Part shown: positions 8,667 to 19,212 of the stretch, piece by piece
Position numbering within the stretch: position 1 is the stretch's first letter
Layout of the letters: the number at the start of each line of letters is the position of its first letter
Source: Solibacillus sp. FSL W7-1436
GTDB lineage: Bacteria > Bacillota > Bacilli > Bacillales_A > Planococcaceae
DNA: 57,549 bases
Direction of reading: 5' to 3'
Assembly: GCF_038007305.1 (NCBI RefSeq)
Contig: NZ_JBBOWV010000002.1
Location: 1-57,549, forward strand
The notes under the pieces: generated by a model
Seen by the model: only the letters and a program-made list of their open reading frames with translations
What the model was told of the DNA's origin: nothing
The model's database searches: none
Made by a program: the position numbers and the translations under genes

Positions 8667-10349
8667 TTACCTTGTAGCAACCGTTTCACGGCCATTTTGA
8701 TTAGCGTTTTCATTTTCTTTTGGTTTCACTTCTAAAGATTCATTAATATTAATGTTTTTATAGCTTGGAACGTGCTTATGATTTCCGATAAATTCCGTTA
8801 GTTCTGTCACTGTTTTTATGTTGGAATTTTTCATTAATAGCCATGCGATACTCTCTTGATTATCCTTAATAATTACAGGTTCTTTCGAATTTAGATTTAA
8901 GTATTCTGCTGTAGTTTTAGCAACTTCATCTTTTACACCTTTATATTGTGTCGTCAATTGCAAGTCACTTTGATTAGTATTCCATTCTTTTTTAACTTCT
9001 GCCATTCGAACCAACGCTTGCCCCATTGCTGCCTTTCTTTGATATATAAGGGCTTCATCCTTTTTATCGAACTGCTCGGAAATAACTTGCTTACTTTCTT
9101 TTGCTTCCACTACATAGCCGGCATTTCTAATTTTTTTAACTTGGTAATCTTCATTGATTAATTTATTTTCAATTACAGGCTCGCCTAATACCTTCTTTGC
9201 ATTAAGAATAGATAAATTACCTTCTCCAATAACTTGATCTAAACTTTCAATCAGATTTCGATTTGTACGGAAGTAACTATGTCCTTTATCATCAGTTTCA
9301 ATTTTTAAATTCAATACAATACCATACTTACGGTTTATTGCTTCAAATTCGGTTGGTGCTGCTTCTTTTTCAAATACGCCTTTTGGTAAATTAAACTGTT
9401 CTGTTAAAATACTTTTGGCATCTGAAATTTTATTTTCAGTATGATTATAAAATTCGTTTACTTTTTCTTTTTGTAACAGCTGCAATTCATCAATAATATT
9501 GTTTGCTGTATTTCGAATTTGTTCAACGGCTTTCATGGCTAGTTTGGAATCTTGCGCCCACGTTGCAATATAACCATGTGAAATATCCCCAATATCCAAT
9601 CCGTAATAAGATGAAACTACATAGGCTACACTCTCGGCCTGTGCCTCTTTATGTCCTCTATGAGCCTCTACAAATTCCTTATCTTGGCCATGTAATAAAG
9701 CATGGGCGTATTCATGTATAAGTACACGGAATTTCTCGGTATCATTATTATTAACATTCGTTGAAATAGCAATTTCATTTGTTAAGCGATTAAAATAACC
9801 TCCTACCCCTTTTTCCGTTTCAAGTTCTGATACTTTAAAACCAACTGTATCATTTATATAAAGCTTAAAATCTTGATACAACTTCGACATATAAGCATCT
9901 TCATCAAGGTTTCGACTTATAAAATCTCGAACACTCGGAATCTCTTTACCTGTTGTTTGGCTTACATCAAATACACTGGCTGTTTTGAAGCCTTTAATTA
10001 CTGATTTTTTCTCTTTTACAGGTTGTCCATCTTCACCAATAATCGGATCGTTAGTAAGAGGATTGATTTTGTTAATCATTTGTTTAGTTACTATAGGTGC
10101 TAAGATTTTTATTGCCTTTTCTCCCTTTTCAACAAAACGGCCCTGTTTTAACCATTCTTTATAACCCATAACCATCGTTGCATTAGGTTTTTGAAAAGCG
10201 ATCATCAATGTATTATTTAGTGAGTAGTTTTTTTGTGAAGCCATAACGGATAATAAGTCTTTAAAACGGCCACTTTGAAATATTAAATTCAATCCGTTTT
10301 CTAATTGTTCTTGTACATCTTGATATGATAAGCCACTTGAAACTGCCAT
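8667..10349 (-). CDS. ArdC-like antirestriction protein with zinc-peptidase motif
   Basis: A 560-residue protein. Residues 1-120 match the ArdC N-terminal single-strand DNA-binding domain (YSLNNTLMIAFQKPNAT, then GYKEWLKQGRFVEKGEKAI). Residues about 200-250 hold a metallopeptidase core, HEYAH (212-216), with a probable third ligand in QAESVAYVV. The C-terminal 270 residues are a charged extension without a recognised fold. ArdC-type proteins protect incoming plasmid DNA from host restriction; related LtrC-like proteins occur on Gram-positive conjugative plasmids. It lies in the relaxase operon, so it would be made in donors; protein transfer to recipients would be speculation. Confidence 0.82.
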   Translation of the reverse strand: MAVSSGLSYQDVQEQLENGLNLIFQSGRFKDLLSVMASQKNYSLNNTLMIAFQKPNATMVMGYKEWLKQGRFVEKGEKAIKILAPIVTKQMINKINPLTNDPIIGEDGQPVKEKKSVIKGFKTASVFDVSQTTGKEIPSVRDFISRNLDEDAYMSKLYQDFKLYINDTVGFKVSELETEKGVGGYFNRLTNEIAISTNVNNNDTEKFRVLIHEYAHALLHGQDKEFVEAHRGHKEAQAESVAYVVSSYYGLDIGDISHGYIATWAQDSKLAMKAVEQIRNTANNIIDELQLLQKEKVNEFYNHTENKISDAKSILTEQFNLPKGVFEKEAAPTEFEAINRKYGIVLNLKIETDDKGHSYFRTNRNLIESLDQVIGEGNLSILNAKKVLGEPVIENKLINEDYQVKKIRNAGYVVEAKESKQVISEQFDKKDEALIYQRKAAMGQALVRMAEVKKEWNTNQSDLQLTTQYKGVKDEVAKTTAEYLNLNSKEPVIIKDNQESIAWLLMKNSNIKTVTELTEFIGNHKHVPSYKNININESLEVKPKENENANQNGRETVATR

Positions 10350-10364
10350 GATATTACCCCTCTT

Positions 10365-10547
10365 CTATTTTTTTGCGTATAGTTTTTCGTATAGTTCTTT
10401 TTCTTCGTTAATTTCTAAAAATGCTACTTCTTTATAGTCGTTTAATTTTTCACCTAGATATACAATTTCCTCAATCGTTAGCTGCCCTTCTTCTTTTTTA
10501 TAAGTAATTGGTAATTCTGAAACTGAAATTTCTCCGTAATGTAACAT
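10365..10547 (-). CDS. Small acidic hypothetical protein
   Basis: About 60 residues from the ATG at 10547, which has AAAAGGAGA 9 bases upstream; the ATG at 10556 is too close to that site. Rich in Glu and Lys, with no recognised family. It lies between the pentapeptide-repeat gene, whose end it approaches closely, and ardC. Confidence 0.5.
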   Translation of the reverse strand: MLHYGEISVSELPITYKKEEGQLTIEEIVYLGEKLNDYKEVAFLEINEEKELYEKLYAKK

Positions 10548-10563
10548 AATATCCATTCTCCTT

Positions 10564-12180
10564 TTATCTTGATAATTCCATATCATTATTTTTAACTTGC
10601 TCTTTTTCCTTAGTTGGTGCTGCTGTCTTTTCCGGTAACTCCGGCATTTTCAATTTATTTAAATTAATCTCATTTTGAATTTTATTTGAGAACTCATGTG
10701 TAATTTTCGGTAATGACCATAACGCTTTTTTATTAAATGCATTGGATTCAGTATCATTTAATAAACGATAATTTACTGACATATGCTCATTTTGTCGGTC
10801 TAAACTTCTAATTTGATTTTGAATAAGTGATTTATCAAATTCGATAGGTGTAATATTCTTATTCAGATTGTCTGTAAATTCATGTGTCAAAAGAGTTTTT
10901 ACACGGTCTAATTTAACAATTGATTCTGCATTGGTGATTTGCATTAAAATAGGTGCATCTTTTATAACCGTATTGCCTTTTACCATGTTATTCACTGTTT
11001 CATTAATAACAGCTGATAAATAATTTTGTTGTGCTTGCAGCTGCTCCGAAATTCTTTGAGCATATTTATTTTGTGTTAATGTACGGTAATACATATTCGT
11101 CATTTTCTCGCCTTGCTCACTGCCCGATTGTTCTGCATAAATTGCTTTCTTCAAGTTTTCAGTAACGTTTGAGAAGTTGTCATAATAACCTTCACGCATT
11201 AGTAAGGATAGCTCTGTTTTTTCTTTTAAATCGTATAGTTTAGGTAGGTTACTTTTTGCATCATTTACATTTTCGAAATTATAAATAAGTTCTTGAAAAT
11301 CCTTTTCTATACTTTGGTAAACATTTTTCAATGAAATTTGACTTTCTTTGAATTGGTGATAGATATTTGTAAAATCACTTTCTAGGCCAACAATTTCAAT
11401 CTGTCTATTGTCTAGCAGCATGTTAAAATCGGTTGCTTTTAGTTCTTCAATGAATTGTTTATCATTTGGCTCTAATTGAATTAAATCCCCTTTATTAAAT
11501 GTTAGTTGGTATAACTGTTCGTTTTTTAAATCGTGAACTAATAAGTATTCATTTTGGTTCGGTAGATTCACATAATCTTTAGCAATTACGCCTTGATCCA
11601 GCTCAACAATTTTTTCCGTGATATTAAAGGCATGAATTTCTAATTTGCTCTCTCCAGGATTTAAAATATGATTATTTTTATAAATCTCAATTCCATTATT
11701 CATTCCGATTTGAGTATTAATAAGCATCGGGTCATTCATTTTGGTATTGCTGGCTTCGGCAATATGTGTCAAATCCATATCAATAAAAGTACAATTTTCA
11801 AATTGAACGTTATTAAATTGGGTATTAACTACGTCAACTGCTTGAAAGACACTATTTTTAAACGTTACATTATCTAAAACTGCATTAGAAAAATCGGAAT
11901 TTTTTAGGTACATATTTTGAAAATGTGAATTTTGTACAAATAAATCGTCTTTTTCAAAGTTTTGAATACTTGTTTTATCAACTTGTGTGTCACGTATAAT
12001 AACGGTTTCAGCTTCTACCCCATCAATATGACCGTTCACTATTTCAAGACCACTAATTTCTATTGTGTTATCAATATTAGCGTCTACAATTTTAGGCGAT
12101 TCCAATACTGTATCTTTCACATTTATATTGTTGTACGATACATCTGCTAAATTGAAGTTTTTAACTACTTCCTTTGCCAT
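10564..12180 (-). CDS. Pentapeptide-repeat-like protein
   Basis: About 538 residues. Roughly residues 5-150 form a right-handed beta-helix pattern with repeats of the A(D/N)LxX type (for example NSHFQNMYLKNSDFSNAVLD and NVTFKNSVFQ). The remaining two thirds are helical. Such beta-helices can mimic DNA (as in MfpA/Qnr) or act as scaffolds. The place between topB and ardC in the transfer operon suggests a DNA-transaction or antirestriction role, but no function can be assigned. The ATG at 12180 is chosen for its AAGGGGTGA site; a TTG at 12186 is the alternative. Confidence 0.65.
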   Translation of the reverse strand: MAKEVVKNFNLADVSYNNINVKDTVLESPKIVDANIDNTIEISGLEIVNGHIDGVEAETVIIRDTQVDKTSIQNFEKDDLFVQNSHFQNMYLKNSDFSNAVLDNVTFKNSVFQAVDVVNTQFNNVQFENCTFIDMDLTHIAEASNTKMNDPMLINTQIGMNNGIEIYKNNHILNPGESKLEIHAFNITEKIVELDQGVIAKDYVNLPNQNEYLLVHDLKNEQLYQLTFNKGDLIQLEPNDKQFIEELKATDFNMLLDNRQIEIVGLESDFTNIYHQFKESQISLKNVYQSIEKDFQELIYNFENVNDAKSNLPKLYDLKEKTELSLLMREGYYDNFSNVTENLKKAIYAEQSGSEQGEKMTNMYYRTLTQNKYAQRISEQLQAQQNYLSAVINETVNNMVKGNTVIKDAPILMQITNAESIVKLDRVKTLLTHEFTDNLNKNITPIEFDKSLIQNQIRSLDRQNEHMSVNYRLLNDTESNAFNKKALWSLPKITHEFSNKIQNEINLNKLKMPELPEKTAAPTKEKEQVKNNDMELSR

Positions 12181-12196
12181 CAACAATCACCCCTTA

Positions 12197-14365
12197 TTAT
12201 TTAAAAGCTAATTTATAGCCATATTTATTTTCTTTTTGTTCCAATTCTAAATAAGCATCAAATTCTTTTTTGCCTTTAAAGCCTTTTATTAAATCAGATT
12301 TCTTTTTAGTAAGTATTTTTTTAAGCTGTGTAGCACTAATTTTTTTACTTAAAAGCTCTTTACTGAATGATTGCTTACACTCTTTAGATGAACACCCGTA
12401 AAAACTGCCTTTATCAACGATATGGCCGACTTTACATAATGGACATCCAGAAATACTATTAGCTTCTTTGTGGGCCTTTAAATAGTGTTCTGTGGCTTCT
12501 GAACGTACTTGCTCGGGCGCTTCTTCAATTAACTTTAAAATAAAGGCATTAATGCTAGTAATGAAGGTTTGCTCTTGTTGCTGCCCTTCACCGATTAGCT
12601 TTAAAAATGCTTCCCATTTTGCTGTCATACTGGCACTTGTAAGTAATGTACCTTTAAGTGCTTGGCACAATATTTCACCTTTTGGTGTGATATAAACGAG
12701 GTTTTTCTTAATTTCAATGTATTCCCTTGCTTTAAGGGTTTCTATTATTGGTGTTCTTGTGGCTTCCGTTCCCAACTGGAACTCTGTTGCTTCTTCCTCT
12801 GCTAATTCAGCTATTTCTTCATCAGTGAGTGTATTCATTGGGTTTTTCATTGCTGTAATGAGATCACCTTCTGTATACCGTTTTGGCTTTGTTGTTTTCC
12901 CTTCTTTAAGCATCGGGGTAATCTGAATCGGATCTCCTTCTTGAACGATAGGTAAAACTTTTTCTTTATTTAGCCCTGCTGTAGTCGGTTTTTCTTCGGA
13001 ATCTTCGGTTAAATTATCATCTAGTAAAACTTTCCATCCTTTATCAATTTCAACATTTCCAGAAGCTTTATAAACTAAATGATTCTTATTAATTTCAATA
13101 ACTGTTTTTTCATACGTATAATCATTTAAAAACATTGCCATTGTATTTTTTAGCACTTCATCATAAACAGTACGTTCATCATCTGTAAGGCTGCTTGCTT
13201 TGGGTATTATCTTTGTTGGTATGATTGCAAAGTGTTCTACAACCTTTTTATTATTAACGTGTTTCGAATTAGGGTTTTCTTGCTCAATTGATAATTCAAG
13301 ATTTAAATACTCTGTATATGACTTAAAACGGTTTTTCAAATACTCATATTCTGCATCTGTTATATAAGGAATTGCTGTACGTGGATATGTTAAATACTTC
13401 TTTTCATATAAGGCTTGAACAGTTTTTAAAGTTTTGGCCGGACTGAATTTCACTTTCTTATTAAGTCGTGTCTGTAAGCTCGACAAGGTATATAATTTAG
13501 GTGATTTTGTTCGTTCCAATGTTTTAGTCACTTTAGCTATTTCCGTTAAATCAGAAGCCTTATAGGTTAAACCAACGTCACTAATAATCTTTTCAGCTGC
13601 ATTACGGGTTTCATGTTTCCCCTCTGCTTTCGCTTCAAAATTCCCGTTTGGATGATTTACAGTAATGATATTTTCGTAAAATGGTTTTGCTACAAATTCC
13701 CTCATAGCTCTTTCTCTTTCATTGATTAATGCTAATGTAGGGGTTTGAACTCGGCCAACACTAAAGGATTCTTGAATACCTTTTTCTTTCAAAAGCAAGC
13801 TATATAATGTACTTGCGTTCATCCCTATTAAATAATCTGCAAACATCCTTGTTCGAGCTTCAATATAGCGTAAATAAAATTGTTCTGCCGGTTTCTCATT
13901 GATAAAGGCTTTTAATACTACATCCTTTTCAAAGGATTTAGATTGAATACGTGTTATGATTTTTGATTTAGGATTGATTTTCAAATATTCAATGATAGAC
14001 CACGCAATATTTTCACCTTCTCTATCATCATCAGTAGCCACGATTACTTTTTTGGCGTTAGGTAAAAATCTTTGAGAAACTTCGAAAATCTTTTTAGTAT
14101 CTTCCTTTACTTGAAGAACAATCTCGGGTGGATCAATTGGCAATACATTTAGACTTCTGCTGCTCCATTTTTCATTAAGAACAGCTGGGGCCGGGATTTC
14201 TAAAAGATGCCCCAACGCCCATATAATGATTGCTCCATCTTTAAATACTTCATTTGATTTAATTAAAATATATCCATCTTTTTTCTCTGTACTTGAAAAA
14301 GCTTCTGCATACAATCTAGCTTGGCTCGGTTTTTCAGCTAAAATTACAGTTTCATAAGCTTTCAT
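12197..14365 (-). CDS. topB: Topoisomerase III (type IA)
   Basis: About 722 residues. The TOPRIM domain has the glutamate motif EKPSQA at 11-16 and DDDREGE at 112-118. The active-site tyrosine lies in LTYPRT (Y327), SVGRVQTPTLALI at 202-214 matches TopB, and a C-terminal CPLC...C...C zinc ribbon is present. It relaxes or decatenates DNA with a single-strand gap. Plasmid topB genes are common in large Gram-positive conjugative plasmids, where they support replication or DNA processing in transfer. The ATG at 14365 has GGGGGG 6 bases upstream and slightly overlaps the gene before it. Confidence 0.92.
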   Translation of the reverse strand: MKAYETVILAEKPSQARLYAEAFSSTEKKDGYILIKSNEVFKDGAIIIWALGHLLEIPAPAVLNEKWSSRSLNVLPIDPPEIVLQVKEDTKKIFEVSQRFLPNAKKVIVATDDDREGENIAWSIIEYLKINPKSKIITRIQSKSFEKDVVLKAFINEKPAEQFYLRYIEARTRMFADYLIGMNASTLYSLLLKEKGIQESFSVGRVQTPTLALINERERAMREFVAKPFYENIITVNHPNGNFEAKAEGKHETRNAAEKIISDVGLTYKASDLTEIAKVTKTLERTKSPKLYTLSSLQTRLNKKVKFSPAKTLKTVQALYEKKYLTYPRTAIPYITDAEYEYLKNRFKSYTEYLNLELSIEQENPNSKHVNNKKVVEHFAIIPTKIIPKASSLTDDERTVYDEVLKNTMAMFLNDYTYEKTVIEINKNHLVYKASGNVEIDKGWKVLLDDNLTEDSEEKPTTAGLNKEKVLPIVQEGDPIQITPMLKEGKTTKPKRYTEGDLITAMKNPMNTLTDEEIAELAEEEATEFQLGTEATRTPIIETLKAREYIEIKKNLVYITPKGEILCQALKGTLLTSASMTAKWEAFLKLIGEGQQQEQTFITSINAFILKLIEEAPEQVRSEATEHYLKAHKEANSISGCPLCKVGHIVDKGSFYGCSSKECKQSFSKELLSKKISATQLKKILTKKKSDLIKGFKGKKEFDAYLELEQKENKYGYKLAFK

Positions 14366-14690
14366 TCTCTTCCCCCCTATCATCCTTATATAAAAGTGAT
14401 AATTTATGTTCGATTTTATTTATTATTTCATCTTCGAAAAAATCTTCTAGTACAAAAAGGAAGCTATCTCTCGCTGCATCTACCCCTATACAAAATGCTT
14501 CGATTTCTTTTTCAGATGGTTTGTACTGAAATGTACAAGTTGCTCCATCATAATAAATTTGAAAATCACTTCCCTTAGATAACATATGTTCCACCTGTGT
14601 AATTTTTATTTCTTTTATTTCTTCTGTACTTATAAAATTAGGTGGTTTTGCAACAATTATCTTTCTATGTTTAATAATTTCTTTAACCAT
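14352..14690 (-). CDS. Small hypothetical protein
   Basis: About 112 residues, ending inside the start region of topB (14-base overlap). The start at 14690 has AAAGGAG upstream; a longer GTG frame reaches 14747 but lacks a ribosome site. It begins with a basic amphipathic segment followed by an acidic C-terminus. Family not recognised; translation is probably coupled to topB. Confidence 0.55.
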   Translation of the reverse strand: MVKEIIKHRKIIVAKPPNFISTEEIKEIKITQVEHMLSKGSDFQIYYDGATCTFQYKPSEKEIEAFCIGVDAARDSFLFVLEDFFEDEIINKIEHKLSLLYKDDRGEENESL

Positions 14691-14746
14691 ATTTTTAATT
14701 ACTCCTTTCTTAATTATTTGGATTTTTCTATTTTCATCAACCTCCA

Positions 14747-17140
14747 CTAAAACGGTAATAAATCCTTCATATCTTGCCCTTGCTTATTATCTTGTACTGA
14801 ATCCTCTGTTTCTTCTTTGGCACTTGGTGGTTCTTCTGTAGTGTCTGCAACGGTTGTCTCTACAGCAGCAAGTACCGAAATATCTTCTTCAACATCCAAT
14901 AACTCACTTATTTCATTAACTATTGATAATTCTTCTGTGACTGTTTCAATGGATTTTGCTAATGAATTGAAATTTATAATTTCTTTAAGTTCGGCTAATT
15001 GTGAAGGATCACTTGTTTGGTTAAACTCTTCTTTTTTAGCAGCTGCCATTGTGTCCGTAATTTCGATTGCTTCTTTAATCGTGAATGTATTTTCAACCTT
15101 CTCAACTTCACTTATTTCATTTGTAGGTTCTTCTTCAACAATTTGCTTTGCCGGGTACTCGGCTTTCATTTCATTTTCAATGGTAGTCATTTCCGTTTTT
15201 AGCATAAAATCATCAATTAGTTGGTTTAAAGTGTTAGTGCTTGTTTTTTGAATTTGTGGCTGTTCAATATTATGTGGTGTTGATTCTTTTACTTCCTGTA
15301 CAGTTTTTACTGTCTCTTCATTTACAGCTGCATCCTCTGTACTTTCTGCTCTTGGAATCAAATTAAATCGTTTAATGTACTCGTCCCTATTTTTAGGATA
15401 TACATAAGGGAATTTATGCCGTTTTATACCGTTTACAACAACTGTCTCTGTAGATGTAATAAAGTCTTTATAAATAAGCGCTTGATAAGCCTTTTCTAAT
15501 TCAATTACTCGTCCGGCTAAAAATGCATAACATGCATCGGCTGGCATTTGTAACAACTGACTTTGTGAAATTAACGGTTTCTTTACGATATTTTGATTTT
15601 TGGAACTAGACGTATTGCCCGGGATCGGTAACAAAGACATTCCACTTGTTGATTGTCCTGTTGTTGTATAAGTAATTGTCGTGTCACCGGCAAGGGATTC
15701 GAAATACTTGGCTGTTTCTGTATCTTTCGTTCGTAAAAATAAAGTAGTGTCATGGTTACTTATAATAGTACGTGAATTTTCTTTGCCATAATTTTTTTCC
15801 AATTGAGCAAAGTCTTGAACGATTGTTATAATGCTGAAATCATAACCTCGACAAGTAGATAACGTATTATCAAATTCATTCAGTTTACCTATGTTTGCAA
15901 ATTCATCGAACAAAGCAATTAAAGGTATTGGCAATTTAGCATCGTATAAATCACCGATTGAATACATTCGGCTAATTAATTGGTCAAAAAATGTAGCTGT
16001 TAATGCTGCAACTGGATTGTCTTTAATCGGAATTTTGATATATAAGATACTAATTTCATCTTGTAAAAAGTCGAATTTAAAATCGGAAACTTTAGTAAGC
16101 TCGGCAACCTTTTTTGAACTGAAAATACCTACATGTTTTGTGAATGTGGAGAAAATACTTTGACGTTCATTTCCTTTAGCTACAGAAGCATCTTTTAAGT
16201 AAGCATAAGCAATATGTTCTTCCCCGATTGTTTCACATAATTCTTTTAAATAATCTTCATCCTCATTCGCTCGGTTAAATTCTCGTTTCACCTCAACCGG
16301 AATAGATGGATTTTTATATTCTGATTTAACATAAAGAATTAAACCGGTTAATAGTTCAACCCCTTTAGAGAACCAATGATCTTCCTTATCATCTTTAGCA
16401 GAGTTACGAGCGATAGTAAGTGCAACTCGTTTTGCGTCTAAATCATCCTCAATGTAATCTAACGGGTTGTACCCGTCCCCCACTAAATTTAAGAAGTCAA
16501 TTTGATAAACTTTAAATCCTTGATCTCTTTTTATCTCACTTGTAAGCTTGTACAATTCGCCTTTAGGATCAGTCACTACAATAGAGGAACTTCGGTTATT
16601 AATAATGTTGTTAATAACAAAAGCTTGCCCTTTAGACGAACCACTTGAACCGACTACTAATACATTTCGGTTATCTAATTTAGAATCCGGTGGAATTATC
16701 ATTAATTCGTCTTTTTCACGGCCTAATATAATACCTTCACTAGCGCTTAATGCTACATATGGATTCTTAGCGTTCCATTTACTTTTATTCTTCATTGCTA
16801 CATAACCACTTGAACGGAAATGCTCTAAATAAGAGAATACAGCGTTACCATATGCCCCATGCCATGCAGCATCTTTATAACCGGATGCATCCCGTCTTAG
16901 TAATGTAAATAATCCCATAAAGAATAATAAGAAGAATACAACTGATAAAATTTTGTATTCATAATTTAAGGTTAGAAAAGCTTCTTTCTTCCCTTCATAA
17001 CTAATAAACCTTTGAAATAACGATTCACCTAATGTAATGCTTTCTATGACCGAAAAAATCATATAAATAGCAAAGCTACTCACTAAAAATGAAAGTAATG
17101 TAGCTGTAACTATGGATGTCTTTTTCTTGTTCTTAGCCAA
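14747..17140 (-). CDS. VirD4/TraG-type coupling protein (T4CP)
   Basis: A 797-residue protein with two N-terminal membrane segments (about 12-32 and 63-80) and a VirD4 ATPase domain. The Walker A is GSSGSSKGQ and the Walker B is PLIALFDEFANIG, with the TraG motifs NVLVVGSSGSSKGQAFV and VTDPKGELY. The last 200 residues are a long acidic, low-complexity tail, longer than usual, which may bind relaxosome or secretion partners. The protein links the relaxase-DNA complex to the secretion channel encoded at 29811-37255. It follows the relaxase gene by 18 bases. Confidence 0.9.
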   Translation of the reverse strand: MAKNKKKTSIVTATLLSFLVSSFAIYMIFSVIESITLGESLFQRFISYEGKKEAFLTLNYEYKILSVVFFLLFFMGLFTLLRRDASGYKDAAWHGAYGNAVFSYLEHFRSSGYVAMKNKSKWNAKNPYVALSASEGIILGREKDELMIIPPDSKLDNRNVLVVGSSGSSKGQAFVINNIINNRSSSIVVTDPKGELYKLTSEIKRDQGFKVYQIDFLNLVGDGYNPLDYIEDDLDAKRVALTIARNSAKDDKEDHWFSKGVELLTGLILYVKSEYKNPSIPVEVKREFNRANEDEDYLKELCETIGEEHIAYAYLKDASVAKGNERQSIFSTFTKHVGIFSSKKVAELTKVSDFKFDFLQDEISILYIKIPIKDNPVAALTATFFDQLISRMYSIGDLYDAKLPIPLIALFDEFANIGKLNEFDNTLSTCRGYDFSIITIVQDFAQLEKNYGKENSRTIISNHDTTLFLRTKDTETAKYFESLAGDTTITYTTTGQSTSGMSLLPIPGNTSSSKNQNIVKKPLISQSQLLQMPADACYAFLAGRVIELEKAYQALIYKDFITSTETVVVNGIKRHKFPYVYPKNRDEYIKRFNLIPRAESTEDAAVNEETVKTVQEVKESTPHNIEQPQIQKTSTNTLNQLIDDFMLKTEMTTIENEMKAEYPAKQIVEEEPTNEISEVEKVENTFTIKEAIEITDTMAAAKKEEFNQTSDPSQLAELKEIINFNSLAKSIETVTEELSIVNEISELLDVEEDISVLAAVETTVADTTEEPPSAKEETEDSVQDNKQGQDMKDLLPF

Positions 17141-17158
17141 ACATTTACAACTCCTATC

Positions 17159-19180
17159 CTAAATATTTCTTTCATTCAATTTATTTGAGAATCGGTTACG
17201 TTTTTTACGTTTTTGTTGGTCATATTTGTTTCGTTTAGGGTCTTGTGCCATTGATTCACTTGCTAGTGCTGCTAACATTTGTGACATTAAATCACCCGTA
17301 TTCGGTTTATTTGCAGCAGCTTGTTTTTGGTATTGTTCATATTCTTTTGATTGCTTCAACGTATCAAGGTCAATATAAACTCGTTCATCAATATATGTTT
17401 TCAAAATTTGTACTTTTTCTTTATCTCTTAATTGATTGATTACTTCTTTATTATCGTTGCCGTAAATAGTAATTAAATCATCATACATACCTTTTTTAGC
17501 ATCGTTTACCTTCTCTTGGATATATTCAAATTCTCGTTTTGTTTTCAAATATTCAACAGAAGTTTTAACTACTTCATCACCCATATGACCATTTAACAAT
17601 TGATCCGTATATTTCGATTGTAGATTCTCAAAGGCTTTGTTAAATGTAAATTGCAATTTAATGAATTGTTGGTATTGTTCCAGATTTTTAGAAATACTCT
17701 TACGTAATTCGTGCTCGTCTTTTCTCTCTAAAATATCATTTTCGTAGAAATCATTTACTATTACTTTTTTATTCAAATTGCTTACTTCTTCAAGACATTT
17801 AGCCATAACCTTTAAATTTTCATTTGTTTTGAAGCGTACAATATTTTCATAATCTGGATATAAACCAGTGAATTGTTTAAAGGTTTCTTTGTAATATGCT
17901 TCATCAAATGCTTGTTGAATACCTTTTATATTCTTGTAATTCTCATACTCATTTGTAAGCTTCTTCTCGTTGTACTTAAACTGTTCCAGTAATGCATTAT
18001 ATTCAGTTACAAAAGATTCTTTTGTAAGACCGAATTTATATAAGTTGTCTGGATTTTTTTCAAAAGTATTATGAATTTCTTGTATAAAGACTTTAGTTGA
18101 TTCATGCTCTCTTGCTGCTCTTGAAATTTTATTAGTCCAGTTTTTCATTGATTTTTCAAAATCATTAATGTTATCTAATGTAATAAAATCCGTCTTATAT
18201 CTCTTTTGCATAAACTGTACAGCTTCTTTAATTTCCTCACTCACTTCTGCCATATGAACAAACATATTTTCACGTCTGTTAGCAAAAATAATTAACGAAT
18301 TTCTAGTACCATCAAGTTGTTCTTTTTCAGCTTCTAAATTAATAATTTGTGAATTAATTAAATCAATTTGTTGATTGAATTTTTCAATCTCATAATTTAA
18401 TTTCCCATAAGTTGTTACCGGTTCATAAGGTGTTGAATTTTCGATAGCAGCTTGTTTTGCTTTTTCTTCTACGTAATATTCTTCTCTTGTTAAACGGTGT
18501 CTTGCAATTTTTTCTAAGCCTAATTTCTCGTTTGAAAGGTGAGAAATACTAGCATTAATACCTAATTCTTTGTACTTTTCATTTACGGCTTCGGCCCAAT
18601 TTTCACGCCATTTCATTAACGTTTCTTTATCGTTCCAATTCACTAAATTAATTTTTTTTGATTTTTTATTACCGTTATCGTCAATTACATTTTTCCCGTT
18701 TTCATCAAGAATATATTCTTTTTTAGATTTTTTGCCCCATGTTCCATCCTCGTTAAATGGTCTAACTGTCAACAATACATGAGCATGTGGGTTTTCATCT
18801 TTGTCATAGTGAACATTAACATCTGCTACCATTCCAGCATCAACAAAATTTGTTTTTACAAACTCACTAATTAATTCGATATTTTTATCTTTAGACAACT
18901 CGATTGGTAAAGCCACAACTATTTCTCTTAACAATTGAGCGTTATAAGGCTTTTCAACCTTCTCAACTTCATTCCATAACTTTTCACGGTTATAGACCCA
19001 ATTAGGAGCATGTAGAGGGGCTAAAATAAACGATTCGGGCATTACTTCACGTCTACGATAATTTTTATTCTCTTCGTCTCTTTCAGAATATATTTTCTGT
19101 CCGCTAACGTATGCAGCTTTAGCAATGGCCGATTGCTTAGCCTTGTTTACAATTTTCGCTTTCATGTAAAAGATACCCAT
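17159..19180 (-). CDS. MOBQ-family (MobA/MobL) relaxase
   Basis: A 673-residue protein. The N-terminal MobA/MobL domain shows QSAIAKAAYVSGQKIYSER at 16-34 and the metal-binding HYDKDENPHAH (H124, H132, H134); Tyr24 or a neighbour is the likely nucleophile. The C-terminal two thirds are long coiled-coil helices, replacing the helicase or primase of other relaxases. It nicks at oriT and pilots the strand. The ATG at 19180 has GAGGTGG upstream. It is the first gene of the minus transfer operon and lies next to the candidate oriT. Confidence 0.9.
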   Translation of the reverse strand: MGIFYMKAKIVNKAKQSAIAKAAYVSGQKIYSERDEENKNYRRREVMPESFILAPLHAPNWVYNREKLWNEVEKVEKPYNAQLLREIVVALPIELSKDKNIELISEFVKTNFVDAGMVADVNVHYDKDENPHAHVLLTVRPFNEDGTWGKKSKKEYILDENGKNVIDDNGNKKSKKINLVNWNDKETLMKWRENWAEAVNEKYKELGINASISHLSNEKLGLEKIARHRLTREEYYVEEKAKQAAIENSTPYEPVTTYGKLNYEIEKFNQQIDLINSQIINLEAEKEQLDGTRNSLIIFANRRENMFVHMAEVSEEIKEAVQFMQKRYKTDFITLDNINDFEKSMKNWTNKISRAAREHESTKVFIQEIHNTFEKNPDNLYKFGLTKESFVTEYNALLEQFKYNEKKLTNEYENYKNIKGIQQAFDEAYYKETFKQFTGLYPDYENIVRFKTNENLKVMAKCLEEVSNLNKKVIVNDFYENDILERKDEHELRKSISKNLEQYQQFIKLQFTFNKAFENLQSKYTDQLLNGHMGDEVVKTSVEYLKTKREFEYIQEKVNDAKKGMYDDLITIYGNDNKEVINQLRDKEKVQILKTYIDERVYIDLDTLKQSKEYEQYQKQAAANKPNTGDLMSQMLAALASESMAQDPKRNKYDQQKRKKRNRFSNKLNERNI

Positions 19181-19212
19181 GTTTCCCCACCTCTTTCAAA
19201 ACCCCTGTTAGG

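Noticed and set aside
14817-15251. A 144-codon serine/threonine-rich frame on the plus strand
   Set aside because: It is a shadow of the acidic, low-complexity tail of the coupling protein gene on the other strand, with no ribosome site.
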